Notes under the pieces: model-generated
The model's input: only the letters and a program-made list of their open reading frames with translations
Told to the model about the DNA's origin: nothing
Databases searched by the model: none
Position numbers and translations under genes: made by a program
Shown here: in pieces, positions 1 to 5,095 of the stretch
Layout of the letters: every line of letters begins with the position of its first letter
Numbering within the stretch: position 1 is the first letter of the stretch
Origin: a bacterium
GTDB lineage: Bacteria > Patescibacteriota > Microgenomatia > UBA1400 > RBG-16-45-19
NCBI GenBank assembly: GCA_003247275.1
Contig: QKAA01000088.1
Location: 1 to 5,095 of the forward strand
Direction of reading: 5' to 3'
Length of the DNA: 5,095 nucleotides

Positions 1-2022
1 AATCTGGTCAGTTTAACAACATATATCAGAAAACTAAGTGACTCTGACTCAAGAGAGATAAACTCAGAAGTAAATTTTGAAACTAATCTTAGTCAAACTT
101 TGAAATTTATTGCAGCTGTCGTCGTGATTGCCCTCTCCCCAGTATTCAGTGGCCTAATAACCCTTATTGTTAATTTCTTGAACGATATACTTGCAACAGC
201 TCATATTACGTTGGAAAATATTATTACTCAATCAGCAACAATACTGGGTCTCGCCATTCCATTCACAAAGGTTGTTGATCTCGGATACTCAAAAATAGAC
301 AAGCATCTTTTCAAAAAACAAAAAACTTATGAAATTAACGGAATAAGTATCCACGAACTAGAGCAAGAATTTAATGAGGTAGTTGATGAGCTAGAAGACG
401 AGAGTACAGAAATTGTATTTTTATTTGAAGAATTAGACTATTTTGATCGAACTCCTGAATTTGACGAGGGAAAATTACTACTGAATATTTTTAAATCACT
501 AAAATCACTTTTCCACAATAGTCACGCTCTTTTTATTCTTTTAGTGGGTGAAAAAAACTATCAAAATCTTTTAACTGATCCCTATAGGACAATACCAACA
601 GAAACTTTTCTTATTCCAAAAGCAACGCCAACAGTTTTCCTTGATTATCTTCACGCGTGTCTTGGACTTGATGCGAATGATCAACAGTTTGATCAAGACT
701 TTGCTCTACTAATATATCGGTCTAAAGGAAACTTTTACAATTTAAAGAAGATCATGCGAGAATCAAGAAAGTTTGAAAGTGATAAAAAAGAATACTTGTT
801 ATTACCAGAATTATCAGATGATAAAATTTTTCAAGCATCGATTTTATTAGCTAGTTTTCAGTTTATAGAACCATACGAGAGTGAAGAAAGAGACATCATT
901 TTTGAAGCCTTGATGTTTGTTGTTAAAGATTTTGAAGAAAGCTTAATGCTTAATCCAGTTAATCATATTGTAATTCCTGATTCAGTCAAAAAGAACGAAA
1001 ATGCAACAAAAGTTATGATTGCTTTTACTCAACATCTTTTTACAATCGGAAAAACTTTCAAATCAAACCTTGCTATTCCCAAACCAAATGATGCACGTAA
1101 CCCCCTAAATATTGGCGATGTGATATGGCAAAATCTCAGAGACAGCTTACCAAACAGCGATTATAGTTACCTATATAAAAAACAAGTTGGCGTAATTCTT
1201 CCTGAAGAAAAAGAATTTATGGAGAAGTATGATTTGTTAAGAGAAGTAATTGACAATATAAACGGCATTAAAGGCTTGAATTTTGACCAAGCTATGGAAA
1301 AATTACAAACGACATATGGTTATCCTTCAAATGCCTCCATAAACGAATTAATCGAAAATACTAGAAACGCACTAGGCTTAATCAAAAATAAAACACTTAA
1401 GGACCGTGGAGAAGGTTGGTTTGAGAAATTATCTCAGCAATTTATACCCCAAATACAAAGACTCATCGAATCGTTGGATAAACACATCAAACTTAATGGC
1501 AACGCTATTGTTGCAGTAGGTGAAGCAGAAGCAGACAACAAACAAGGTAGCATAAATGTGATCTTAGCAAACAGAGCACATCAAGGCGGCCAAGAATTTG
1601 CTTCACTCATAAAACTCAATCAACCCATTCCCAAATCATTCTACAAAAAATTCAATTTAGAGATAAAAAAAGAGGGTATAGTTAATATTCTTTTAGGAAT
1701 GAATAATTGGACTTCGAATACAATTGATCAAGAATTTTTGATGGTTAGGTTTGATAATAGGATTAACGGAATAAATGGAATCTTTAAAAAGAGCTCCGGC
1801 TCAAAGGGATGGAACACATCAGAGCACGTGCTTGAAAAAAATAAAGACCAATTTAAAAAGCAATACATGACTTTGAGAGTTGTAAAAAATAACAAATTAT
1901 CTGTCAATTACCCTAACGGAAAATTAAGTATAGAAATAGATAAAATCAAATGGATTGGAATCGCAAATGAACTTGCCGAAGCAACTATAAACTTTTCCCA
2001 TTTTAAAGAAACTTTCCGTTAA
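1..2022 (+). CDS. KAP-like membrane P-loop NTPase with C-terminal beta-sandwich, 5' partial
   Basis: The reading frame is open from base 1, so this is the last 673 residues of a longer protein. A TTG at 100 could be read as a start, but nothing supports it. Two hydrophobic segments (visible residues about 36-60 and 74-91) precede a Walker B-like strand, IVFLFEELD (138-146). A sensor-1-like strand, ALFILLVGEKN (about 176-186), follows, then RSKGNFYNLKKIM (240-252), which resembles the GNPR-type lid region of AAA/STAND/KAP ATPases. In KAP NTPases membrane helices are inserted between Walker A and Walker B, so Walker A should lie upstream of the window; none is visible here. Residues about 260-500 are mostly helical with no recognised motif. 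Residues about 502-673 alternate short strands (FLMVRFDNR, MTLRVVKNN, KWIGIANEL) like a concanavalin/LamG-type sandwich. The NTPase class is moderately supported; the KAP assignment and the sandwich are inference. The gene is more AT-rich than its neighbours. Its job is unknown; KAP proteins include phage-exclusion factors such as PifA. Confidence 0.75.
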   Translation, partial: NLVSLTTYIRKLSDSDSREINSEVNFETNLSQTLKFIAAVVVIALSPVFSGLITLIVNFLNDILATAHITLENIITQSATILGLAIPFTKVVDLGYSKIDKHLFKKQKTYEINGISIHELEQEFNEVVDELEDESTEIVFLFEELDYFDRTPEFDEGKLLLNIFKSLKSLFHNSHALFILLVGEKNYQNLLTDPYRTIPTETFLIPKATPTVFLDYLHACLGLDANDQQFDQDFALLIYRSKGNFYNLKKIMRESRKFESDKKEYLLLPELSDDKIFQASILLASFQFIEPYESEERDIIFEALMFVVKDFEESLMLNPVNHIVIPDSVKKNENATKVMIAFTQHLFTIGKTFKSNLAIPKPNDARNPLNIGDVIWQNLRDSLPNSDYSYLYKKQVGVILPEEKEFMEKYDLLREVIDNINGIKGLNFDQAMEKLQTTYGYPSNASINELIENTRNALGLIKNKTLKDRGEGWFEKLSQQFIPQIQRLIESLDKHIKLNGNAIVAVGEAEADNKQGSINVILANRAHQGGQEFASLIKLNQPIPKSFYKKFNLEIKKEGIVNILLGMNNWTSNTIDQEFLMVRFDNRINGINGIFKKSSGSKGWNTSEHVLEKNKDQFKKQYMTLRVVKNNKLSVNYPNGKLSIEIDKIKWIGIANELAEATINFSHFKETFR

Positions 2023-2030
2023 CAATTTTA

Positions 2031-2054
2031 GACAATATTGTCCGTTTTTATTTT
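2031..2054 (+). terminator. possible weak terminator after the NTPase gene
   Basis: A perfect 12-bp palindrome, GACAATATTGTC (2031-2042), starts 8 bases after the TAA stop and is followed by a T-rich run, TTTTTATTTT (2045-2054). As RNA the hairpin would have only about four stable pairs around an ATAT loop, so intrinsic termination would be weak. The palindrome could instead be a small protein-binding site upstream of the next gene. Confidence 0.3.
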
Positions 2055-2089
2055 GATCTCCCCTATTTATTCCGTCACTTAAAAATTGT

Positions 2090-2098
2090 TGCTATACT
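2090..2098 (+). promoter_or_regulatory. extended -10 promoter of the 73-aa membrane protein
   Basis: TGCTATACT is a TGn-extended -10 element, with TATACT (2093-2098) matching the TATAAT consensus at five of six positions. No good -35 exists at the usual distance; the best at 17-bp spacing is TTCCGT, 2070-2075. This is typical of extended -10 promoters. Transcription would start near 2104-2106, only a few bases before the ATG at 2108, so the mRNA would be leaderless or nearly so. Confidence 0.6.
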
Positions 2099-2107
2099 AA
2101 TCTCATC

Positions 2108-2329
2108 ATGAATATTTCTGATCTTCTCGTGCTTACTCGCGCTGACCAACCCGGAGCCATCGCCATGAGAGGCGCTATCTGGCTTGTCGGAGTTTTAGTC
2201 GTCGCCACTGCCGTTGATCGCAATAAATCCGAAAAAGGTATTCGCGTCGACGCTGGCTGGTTTTTTCTCTTTCTGTTTACTACCGGAATTCTCTCTTACT
2301 TTATCTTCGGCTTCGTCCCCACCTTTTAA
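2108..2329 (+). CDS. small two-helix membrane protein, 73 aa, unknown function
   Basis: I do not recognise a family. The protein has a short polar N-terminus (MNISDLLVLTRADQPGA) and a first hydrophobic helix at about 19-37 (rich in V, A, L, G). A charged loop follows (DRNKSEKGIRVD, 37-48), then a second aromatic-rich helix at about 49-71 (WFFLFLF...SYFIFGFV) that reaches almost to the C-terminus. The basic residues of the loop (R38, K40, K43, R46) favour an inside loop with both termini outside, though this is only a positive-inside inference. The gene looks real: an extended -10 promoter sits directly upstream, the base composition (36 of 60 G/C in 2161-2220) matches the core genes rather than the AT-rich NTPase, and it ends cleanly with TAA. 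No Shine-Dalgarno sequence precedes the ATG, consistent with leaderless initiation. It converges on dnaB with a 17-base gap. Confidence 0.7.
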   Translation: MNISDLLVLTRADQPGAIAMRGAIWLVGVLVVATAVDRNKSEKGIRVDAGWFFLFLFTTGILSYFIFGFVPTF

Positions 2330-2337
2330 AACTGTAA

Positions 2338-2358
2338 ACGTAAGACCTAAGCTTGCGT
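2338..2358. terminator. candidate hairpin between convergent genes
   Basis: ACGTAAG (2338-2344) can pair with CTTGCGT (2352-2358) around a 7-base loop. All seven pairs form in the plus-strand transcript if one U-G wobble is allowed. In the minus-strand transcript the same stem has one C-A mismatch but is followed by a T-rich stretch (TTTACAGTTTT), which suits the end of dnaB. The hairpin overlaps the dnaB stop codon. It could serve as a weak terminator for either converging gene; strength is doubtful without energy calculation. Confidence 0.35.
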
Positions 2359-3681
2359 GTGCTCCACTCCGTAGAATTTAATTCGCTCACCTCTAAATCG
2401 CAGATCTATCATTTTCAACGGTCCATTTCGGTGTTTGGCAATATTTAACTTCACACTTGATAAGTCTTCATCATTATCACGATACAAAAACATCACCACA
2501 TCCGCGTCTTGTTCAATTGAGCCTGACTCGCGCAAATCCGCTAGCACCGGAGATTTATCTCCCGTACGATGCTCAACTGCCCGCGATAATTGCGATAGTG
2601 ACAACACTGGTACCTTTAACTCACGCGCCAGATTTTTGAGTCCTTGAGAAATTTCTCCCACTTCAGTTACCCGATTCTCCAATCCCCTCCCCTTAATCAA
2701 CTGTAAATAATCGACCACTATCAATTTCAGCCCATGCTCCGCCATTAACCTTCGCGCTTTGGTTCTCATTTCCATCACCGAAATTCCCGGCGTATCATCA
2801 ATATATAAAGGAGCATCAGCTAAAACTCCCATCGCATCAGATAATTTGGCGAAATCATCTTCAGACAATCGGCCTGTTTTTAAGCGCCAAGCATCAATAT
2901 CAGCTTGAGCCACCAGTAACCGATCCACTAACTCTTCCTTACTCATTTCCAAAGAAAAGAATCCTACTGGCATCTTTTGCTTAACCGTCACATGTTGGCA
3001 AATATTTAAAGAAAAAGCCGTTTTTCCCACACCTGGACGGGCTGCCAATATGATTAAGTTAGAGTTCTGCATTCCCGCCAAAGTATTATCTAAATCCTTA
3101 AATCCAGACGGCACTCCTCTCATGCCCGAAGAATTTCTATGCAACTCATCCAACCGATCAAAACTCTCTGATAATGCCTCTTTAATCGGAATGAACACCT
3201 GCTTTAAATGTTGCTGCGATAGAGAAAAAATTGTTTGCTCAGCTTTATCCATCACCTCATCCACTTCAGCCCCATCATCAAACGCCATATCCGTCACATC
3301 ACCTGCCATCGAAATCAGTTGTCGTTTAGTGTAGTTATCTTTCACAATCATGCCGTAATGTTTCGTATTCGAAGCCGTCGGCACTTGCTCCACCAACGAC
3401 GACAACACTTCCGCGCCACCCACTCGCTTCAATGCATGCATTTTCTTCAGTTGCTCGGATACGGTCAAAATATCAATCGGTTCTCGCTTTTCGTACAACG
3501 TCAACATTGCCTCATAAATCAAGCCATAATTTTCTCGATAAAAATGCTCTTGCTTCAAAAACTCTGCTACATCCACCACCGCATCGCGATCAATTAAAAT
3601 CGACCCCAACACTGAAATCTCTGCCTCTTCACTATGAGGCGGTATTCGTCCACCAGGTTTTTCGCCACCTCGAACTGGCAT
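2347..3681 (-). CDS. dnaB: replicative DNA helicase DnaB
   Basis: Hexameric ATP-driven helicase that unwinds the template at the replication fork on the lagging strand and works with primase DnaG. The 444 residues are slightly shorter than E. coli DnaB (471), with both domains present. The helical N-terminal domain spans about 13-113 (PPHSEEAEISVLGS...), then a linker (about 160-187) and the RecA-like C-terminal domain (about 188-440). Visible motifs are Walker A ARPGVGKT (214-221), the catalytic glutamate in FFSLEM (E245), Walker B LIVVDYLQL (D324), SLSQLSR with Q364, the ADLRESGSIEQDAD motif (381-394), and AKHRNGP with the K416/R418 finger residues. No intein interrupts these motifs. The ATG lies 5 nt after the stop of the MBL gene. 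A weak AGAGG (3694-3698) inside that gene's end gives a 12-nt spacing, so initiation may be translationally coupled. It ends in TAG. No promoter of its own is evident; it is probably read from 4378-4406. Confidence 0.98.
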   Translation of the reverse strand: MPVRGGEKPGGRIPPHSEEAEISVLGSILIDRDAVVDVAEFLKQEHFYRENYGLIYEAMLTLYEKREPIDILTVSEQLKKMHALKRVGGAEVLSSLVEQVPTASNTKHYGMIVKDNYTKRQLISMAGDVTDMAFDDGAEVDEVMDKAEQTIFSLSQQHLKQVFIPIKEALSESFDRLDELHRNSSGMRGVPSGFKDLDNTLAGMQNSNLIILAARPGVGKTAFSLNICQHVTVKQKMPVGFFSLEMSKEELVDRLLVAQADIDAWRLKTGRLSEDDFAKLSDAMGVLADAPLYIDDTPGISVMEMRTKARRLMAEHGLKLIVVDYLQLIKGRGLENRVTEVGEISQGLKNLARELKVPVLSLSQLSRAVEHRTGDKSPVLADLRESGSIEQDADVVMFLYRDNDEDLSSVKLNIAKHRNGPLKMIDLRFRGERIKFYGVEHTQA

Positions 3682-3686
3682 AAACT

Positions 3687-4352
3687 TTATTTACCTCTAC
3701 TCATCAAAACCACGGTTGTTTGTTCGGGCAATGACTCCGGAGTTACTTTTAATTTACTTTCTGGTTCAATTTCCTTTGATCCCATCAGCTGAAGAAAATC
3801 TCCCACCTCATGAAGCTCAGCAAAAGTTGCTGAATGGTCAGCCGTTTTATAGTGCATTGGAATCACAATTGAAGGAGCTAATTTCTCCACAATTGCCGCT
3901 GCCTGTTTTGGATCCACTGTATAAACCCCGCCAACTGGCACCAACAACACGTCGACTGCTCCCAAATTATCAACTAACTTATCTGAAATAATCTCACCCA
4001 CATCTCCCAAGTGAACCACCCTCACCCCATCAATAATAACCGAATAAATGGTATTCCTGCCTCGCTCTTCCCCTTCCTTATCGTCATGGTAACTGCCCCA
4101 TCCAAACACTCCCACCCCACTCGCTTCATACTCACCTGGAGCCGTAATAATATATGGTTCTTCTCTTCTGCTTGTTTTTGATACCAAGGAAACCGCATTA
4201 TGATCTTCATGTTGATGTGACACTGTCACCACATCAGCCGATACTTGAGGCATCGAAAATCCCACCGACTTCTTTTCAAACGGATCCATTACCACTGCCG
4301 CTTCTTTACCTTTAAGTCTAAATGCCGAATGGCCTAAATAAGTTATATCCAT
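3687..4352 (-). CDS. MBL-fold metal-dependent hydrolase (COG2220/UPF0173-like)
   Basis: A 221-residue metallo-beta-lactamase-fold protein; the substrate cannot be told from sequence. It begins MDITYLGHSAF, the usual opening of COG2220 (UlaG-like/UPF0173-like) proteins. Metal ligands are in the expected order: the HxHxDH motif as SHQHEDH (H46, H48, D50, H51), GEYEASG near 73-79, HLGDVGE with H114 and D117, and PMHYK with H167. No signal peptide is seen, so it is cytoplasmic. A longer reading with ATG at 4379 (230 aa) is rejected. That ATG overlaps the predicted -10 box, and the nine extra codons include a strong GAGGAGG Shine-Dalgarno sequence placed 10 nt before the ATG at 4352. It is the first gene of a unit with dnaB (5-nt gap), which suggests, without proving, a role linked to DNA or nucleotide metabolism. 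Family call firm; function unknown. Confidence 0.92.
   Translation of the reverse strand: MDITYLGHSAFRLKGKEAAVVMDPFEKKSVGFSMPQVSADVVTVSHQHEDHNAVSLVSKTSRREEPYIITAPGEYEASGVGVFGWGSYHDDKEGEERGRNTIYSVIIDGVRVVHLGDVGEIISDKLVDNLGAVDVLLVPVGGVYTVDPKQAAAIVEKLAPSIVIPMHYKTADHSATFAELHEVGDFLQLMGSKEIEPESKLKVTPESLPEQTTVVLMSRGK
3694..3698 (-). promoter_or_regulatory. weak Shine-Dalgarno for dnaB inside the MBL gene
   Basis: On the minus strand AGAGG lies within the last codons of the MBL gene, 12 nt before the dnaB ATG. That spacing is longer than ideal. With only 5 nt between the MBL stop and the dnaB start, re-initiation by the terminating ribosome is plausible. Confidence 0.4.
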
Positions 4353-4362
4353 AATTTTTGCG

Positions 4363-4369
4363 CCTCCTC
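4363..4369 (-). promoter_or_regulatory. strong Shine-Dalgarno that fixes the MBL gene start
   Basis: On the minus strand GAGGAGG precedes the ATG at 4352 by 10 nt. It is the best ribosome binding site in the window and argues for the shorter MBL reading. Confidence 0.8.
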
Positions 4370-4377
4370 GTGGGGTC

Positions 4378-4406
4378 ATTCTAAACGGAAGATATCAGAA
4401 TTTCAA
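4378..4406 (-). promoter_or_regulatory. sigma-70-type promoter of the MBL-dnaB unit
   Basis: On the minus strand TTGAAA (4401-4406, five of six consensus bases) is followed after exactly 17 bp by TAGAAT (4378-4383, five of six). Transcription would start near 4371, leaving a leader of about 19 nt that carries the GAGGAGG site. This is the best-matched promoter in the window and implies that ATG 4379 lies upstream of the transcript. Confidence 0.75.
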
Positions 4407-4407
4407 A

Positions 4408-4430
4408 GCCAATTATCCAATTGAATTAGC
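4408..4430. repeat. imperfect inverted repeat between divergent promoters, possible operator
   Basis: GCCAATT (4408-4414) and AATTAGC (4424-4430) are inverted copies with one mismatch, separated by 9 bp. CCAATT also recurs in direct orientation (4409-4414 and 4417-4422), and CAATTG (4418-4423) is itself palindromic. The element lies in the 30-bp gap between the -35 boxes of the two divergent promoters, where a dimeric regulator could affect both. AT-rich short repeats arise by chance, so an operator role is only a hypothesis. Confidence 0.3.
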
Positions 4431-4436
4431 CGCGAT

Positions 4437-4465
4437 TTGACCATCGAGGCTTCCACTGGTAAAGT
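4437..4465 (+). promoter_or_regulatory. promoter of the Ig-like protein operon
   Basis: TTGACC (4437-4442, five of six consensus bases) is followed after 17 bp by TAAAGT (4460-4465, four of six), with a TG dinucleotide at 4457-4458 giving an extended -10. Transcription would start near 4472, about 18 nt before the ATG at 4490. It is back to back with the MBL-dnaB promoter. Confidence 0.65.
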
Positions 4466-4489
4466 ACGCATTACAAATAGAAAAAACCT

Positions 4490-4954
4490 ATGCGTAAAGA
4501 AATTATTATCGCTATCATCATTGGACTTACAATCGGATTGATTGTTGCTTACGGCGTGAGATCAGCTCGTCTCTCACTCGCCAACCACAACAATAGTCTC
4601 GTTGCTCCCACCCCTCAAACCGCTAACAAAGAATCCGATTCTTCCCACACTATATTTATTACCAGTCCTGAACCCAACAGCATTACCGATCAAGATATCA
4701 TTAGCGTTATTGGCACCACTTCCCCCTTTTCTCTGATCAGTATCATCACTAATGACGATGAAGTTGCCGTCAGCGCTGATTCAACCGGCACTTTTACTGC
4801 TAAAATCGAACTCATCGGCGGCATCAATCCTATTAGCATAAAAAGTTATAATGAGCAGGGCGATGTAGCCACCACCACCTTTTCAGTCATTTATTCAACT
4901 GCCGATCTTTCCGCTACCGATTCTGCCACGATCGAAGAAGAAACGGATAACTAA
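4490..4954 (+). CDS. membrane-anchored protein with one bacterial Ig-like domain
   Basis: A 154-residue protein with a short basic N-terminus (MRKE) and a single hydrophobic helix at about 5-23 (IIIAIIIGLTIGLIVAYGV). A Ser/Asn/Pro-rich linker spans about 24-53, followed by one beta-rich domain at about 54-135. Its FITSPEPNSITDQD opening, VIGTTSPFSLISI strand, DSTGTFTAKIEL turn and NPISIKSYNEQGDVATTTFSV close are typical of bacterial Ig-like folds found in surface proteins. The tail is acidic and low in complexity (ATDSATIEEETDN). No lipobox cysteine is present, so the helix probably stays as an anchor with the domain outside the cell. No Shine-Dalgarno is visible in the A-rich leader. It is the first gene of a pair, ending 5 nt before the next ATG. 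Likely a cell-surface adhesion or structural role; ligand unknown. Confidence 0.85.
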   Translation: MRKEIIIAIIIGLTIGLIVAYGVRSARLSLANHNNSLVAPTPQTANKESDSSHTIFITSPEPNSITDQDIISVIGTTSPFSLISIITNDDEVAVSADSTGTFTAKIELIGGINPISIKSYNEQGDVATTTFSVIYSTADLSATDSATIEEETDN

Positions 4955-4959
4955 AAACT

Positions 4960-5095
4960 ATGAAAACTGCACTTATTGTCATGTTTGTTGCCATTTTGAG
5001 TTTGTCTCACATCAATCTTCTGGTGCACGCTCAATCTGACGAAACCGAAAACCAAGAATCAACTGAATCTGCTTCCCAAATTGACGATGACCAAA
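4960..5095 (+). CDS. secreted protein, N-terminal fragment (3' partial)
   Basis: Forty-five codons are visible before the window ends. The start, MKTALIVMFVAILSLSHINL, is a classical signal peptide with a lysine, a hydrophobic core and a likely cleavage after VHA (about residue 24, VHA|QSD). The mature N-terminus that follows is polar and acidic (SDETENQ...SQIDDDQ), resembling the linkers of exported proteins. It starts 5 nt after the stop of the Ig-like gene and is almost certainly co-transcribed with it. The family cannot be named from the visible part. Confidence 0.75.
   Translation, partial: MKTALIVMFVAILSLSHINLLVHAQSDETENQESTESASQIDDDQ

Noticed and set aside
334..1774. Direct repeat ATTAACGGAATAA at 334-346 and 1762-1774
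   Set aside because: A 13-base match within 2 kb of AT-rich coding sequence can arise by chance; both copies sit in codons for I-N-G-I-type stretches and flank nothing that looks mobile.
2347..3681. Intein or frameshift in dnaB
   Set aside because: DnaB genes sometimes carry inteins at the ATPase motifs, but Walker A, Walker B and the later motifs are contiguous here with normal spacing.
2435..3683. Several open frames on the plus strand of 60-120 codons across this stretch
   Set aside because: They lie opposite dnaB, whose motifs are unambiguous; their translations show no family features and no promoter or Shine-Dalgarno precedes them.
3716..4210. Open frames of 91 codons (plus) and 62 codons (minus, 4022-4210) inside the MBL gene region
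   Set aside because: Both overlap the MBL gene, whose metal-binding motifs fix the true frame, so they are chance frames.
1..5095. Recoding of TGA, as in some Patescibacteria
   Set aside because: No complete gene here contains an in-frame TGA, glycines use ordinary GGN codons, and all complete genes end in TAA or TAG.
1..5095. CRISPR array, tRNA or rRNA gene, insertion sequence
   Set aside because: No regularly spaced repeats, no cloverleaf-like or rRNA-like sequence, and no transposase or terminal inverted repeats were seen on either strand.

Overview
This window looks like a chromosomal segment of a bacterium with compact, short-leader genes. My best guess is a Candidate Phyla Radiation (Patescibacteria) lineage, perhaps near Microgenomates. 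That guess rests on overall style only: very short intergenic gaps, TGn-extended -10 promoters with almost no 5' leader, an uncharacterised metallo-beta-lactamase-fold gene directly ahead of dnaB, and small secreted or anchored Ig-like proteins. No rRNA or taxonomic marker beyond DnaB is present, so the placement is inference. Complete genes end in TAA or TAG and contain no in-frame TGA, so nothing here suggests TGA recoding.

Layout. Positions 1-2022 (+) hold the 3' part of a large AT-rich gene that runs off the left edge. It encodes a membrane-inserted P-loop NTPase resembling the KAP family, with a Walker B-like motif and a probable C-terminal beta-sandwich. Positions 2108-2329 (+) encode a 73-residue, two-helix membrane protein behind an extended -10 promoter so close that the mRNA is nearly leaderless. 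This gene converges on the next block. Positions 2347-4352 (-) form a two-gene unit read from a well-matched promoter at 4378-4406: an MBL-fold metallohydrolase (221 aa after correcting its start) and, 5 nt later, the replicative helicase dnaB (444 aa). A divergent promoter at 4437-4465 reads right into a membrane-anchored protein with one Ig-like domain (4490-4954). Five nt further on is a secreted protein with an acidic, polar N-terminus, cut by the window edge (4960-5095).

How the parts fit. The MBL-dnaB unit looks like core genome with a replication link. The right-hand pair looks like a small surface or exported-protein operon. The left-hand NTPase differs in base composition: two hand-counted 60-base blocks hold 16 and 19 G/C, against 28-36 in three blocks from the neighbouring genes. 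It may be an acquired accessory gene, possibly defence-related. The most notable items are this NTPase, the divergent promoter region with an imperfect inverted repeat between the two -35 boxes, and the corrected MBL start. I see no convincing evidence of a complete new multi-gene system within the window.
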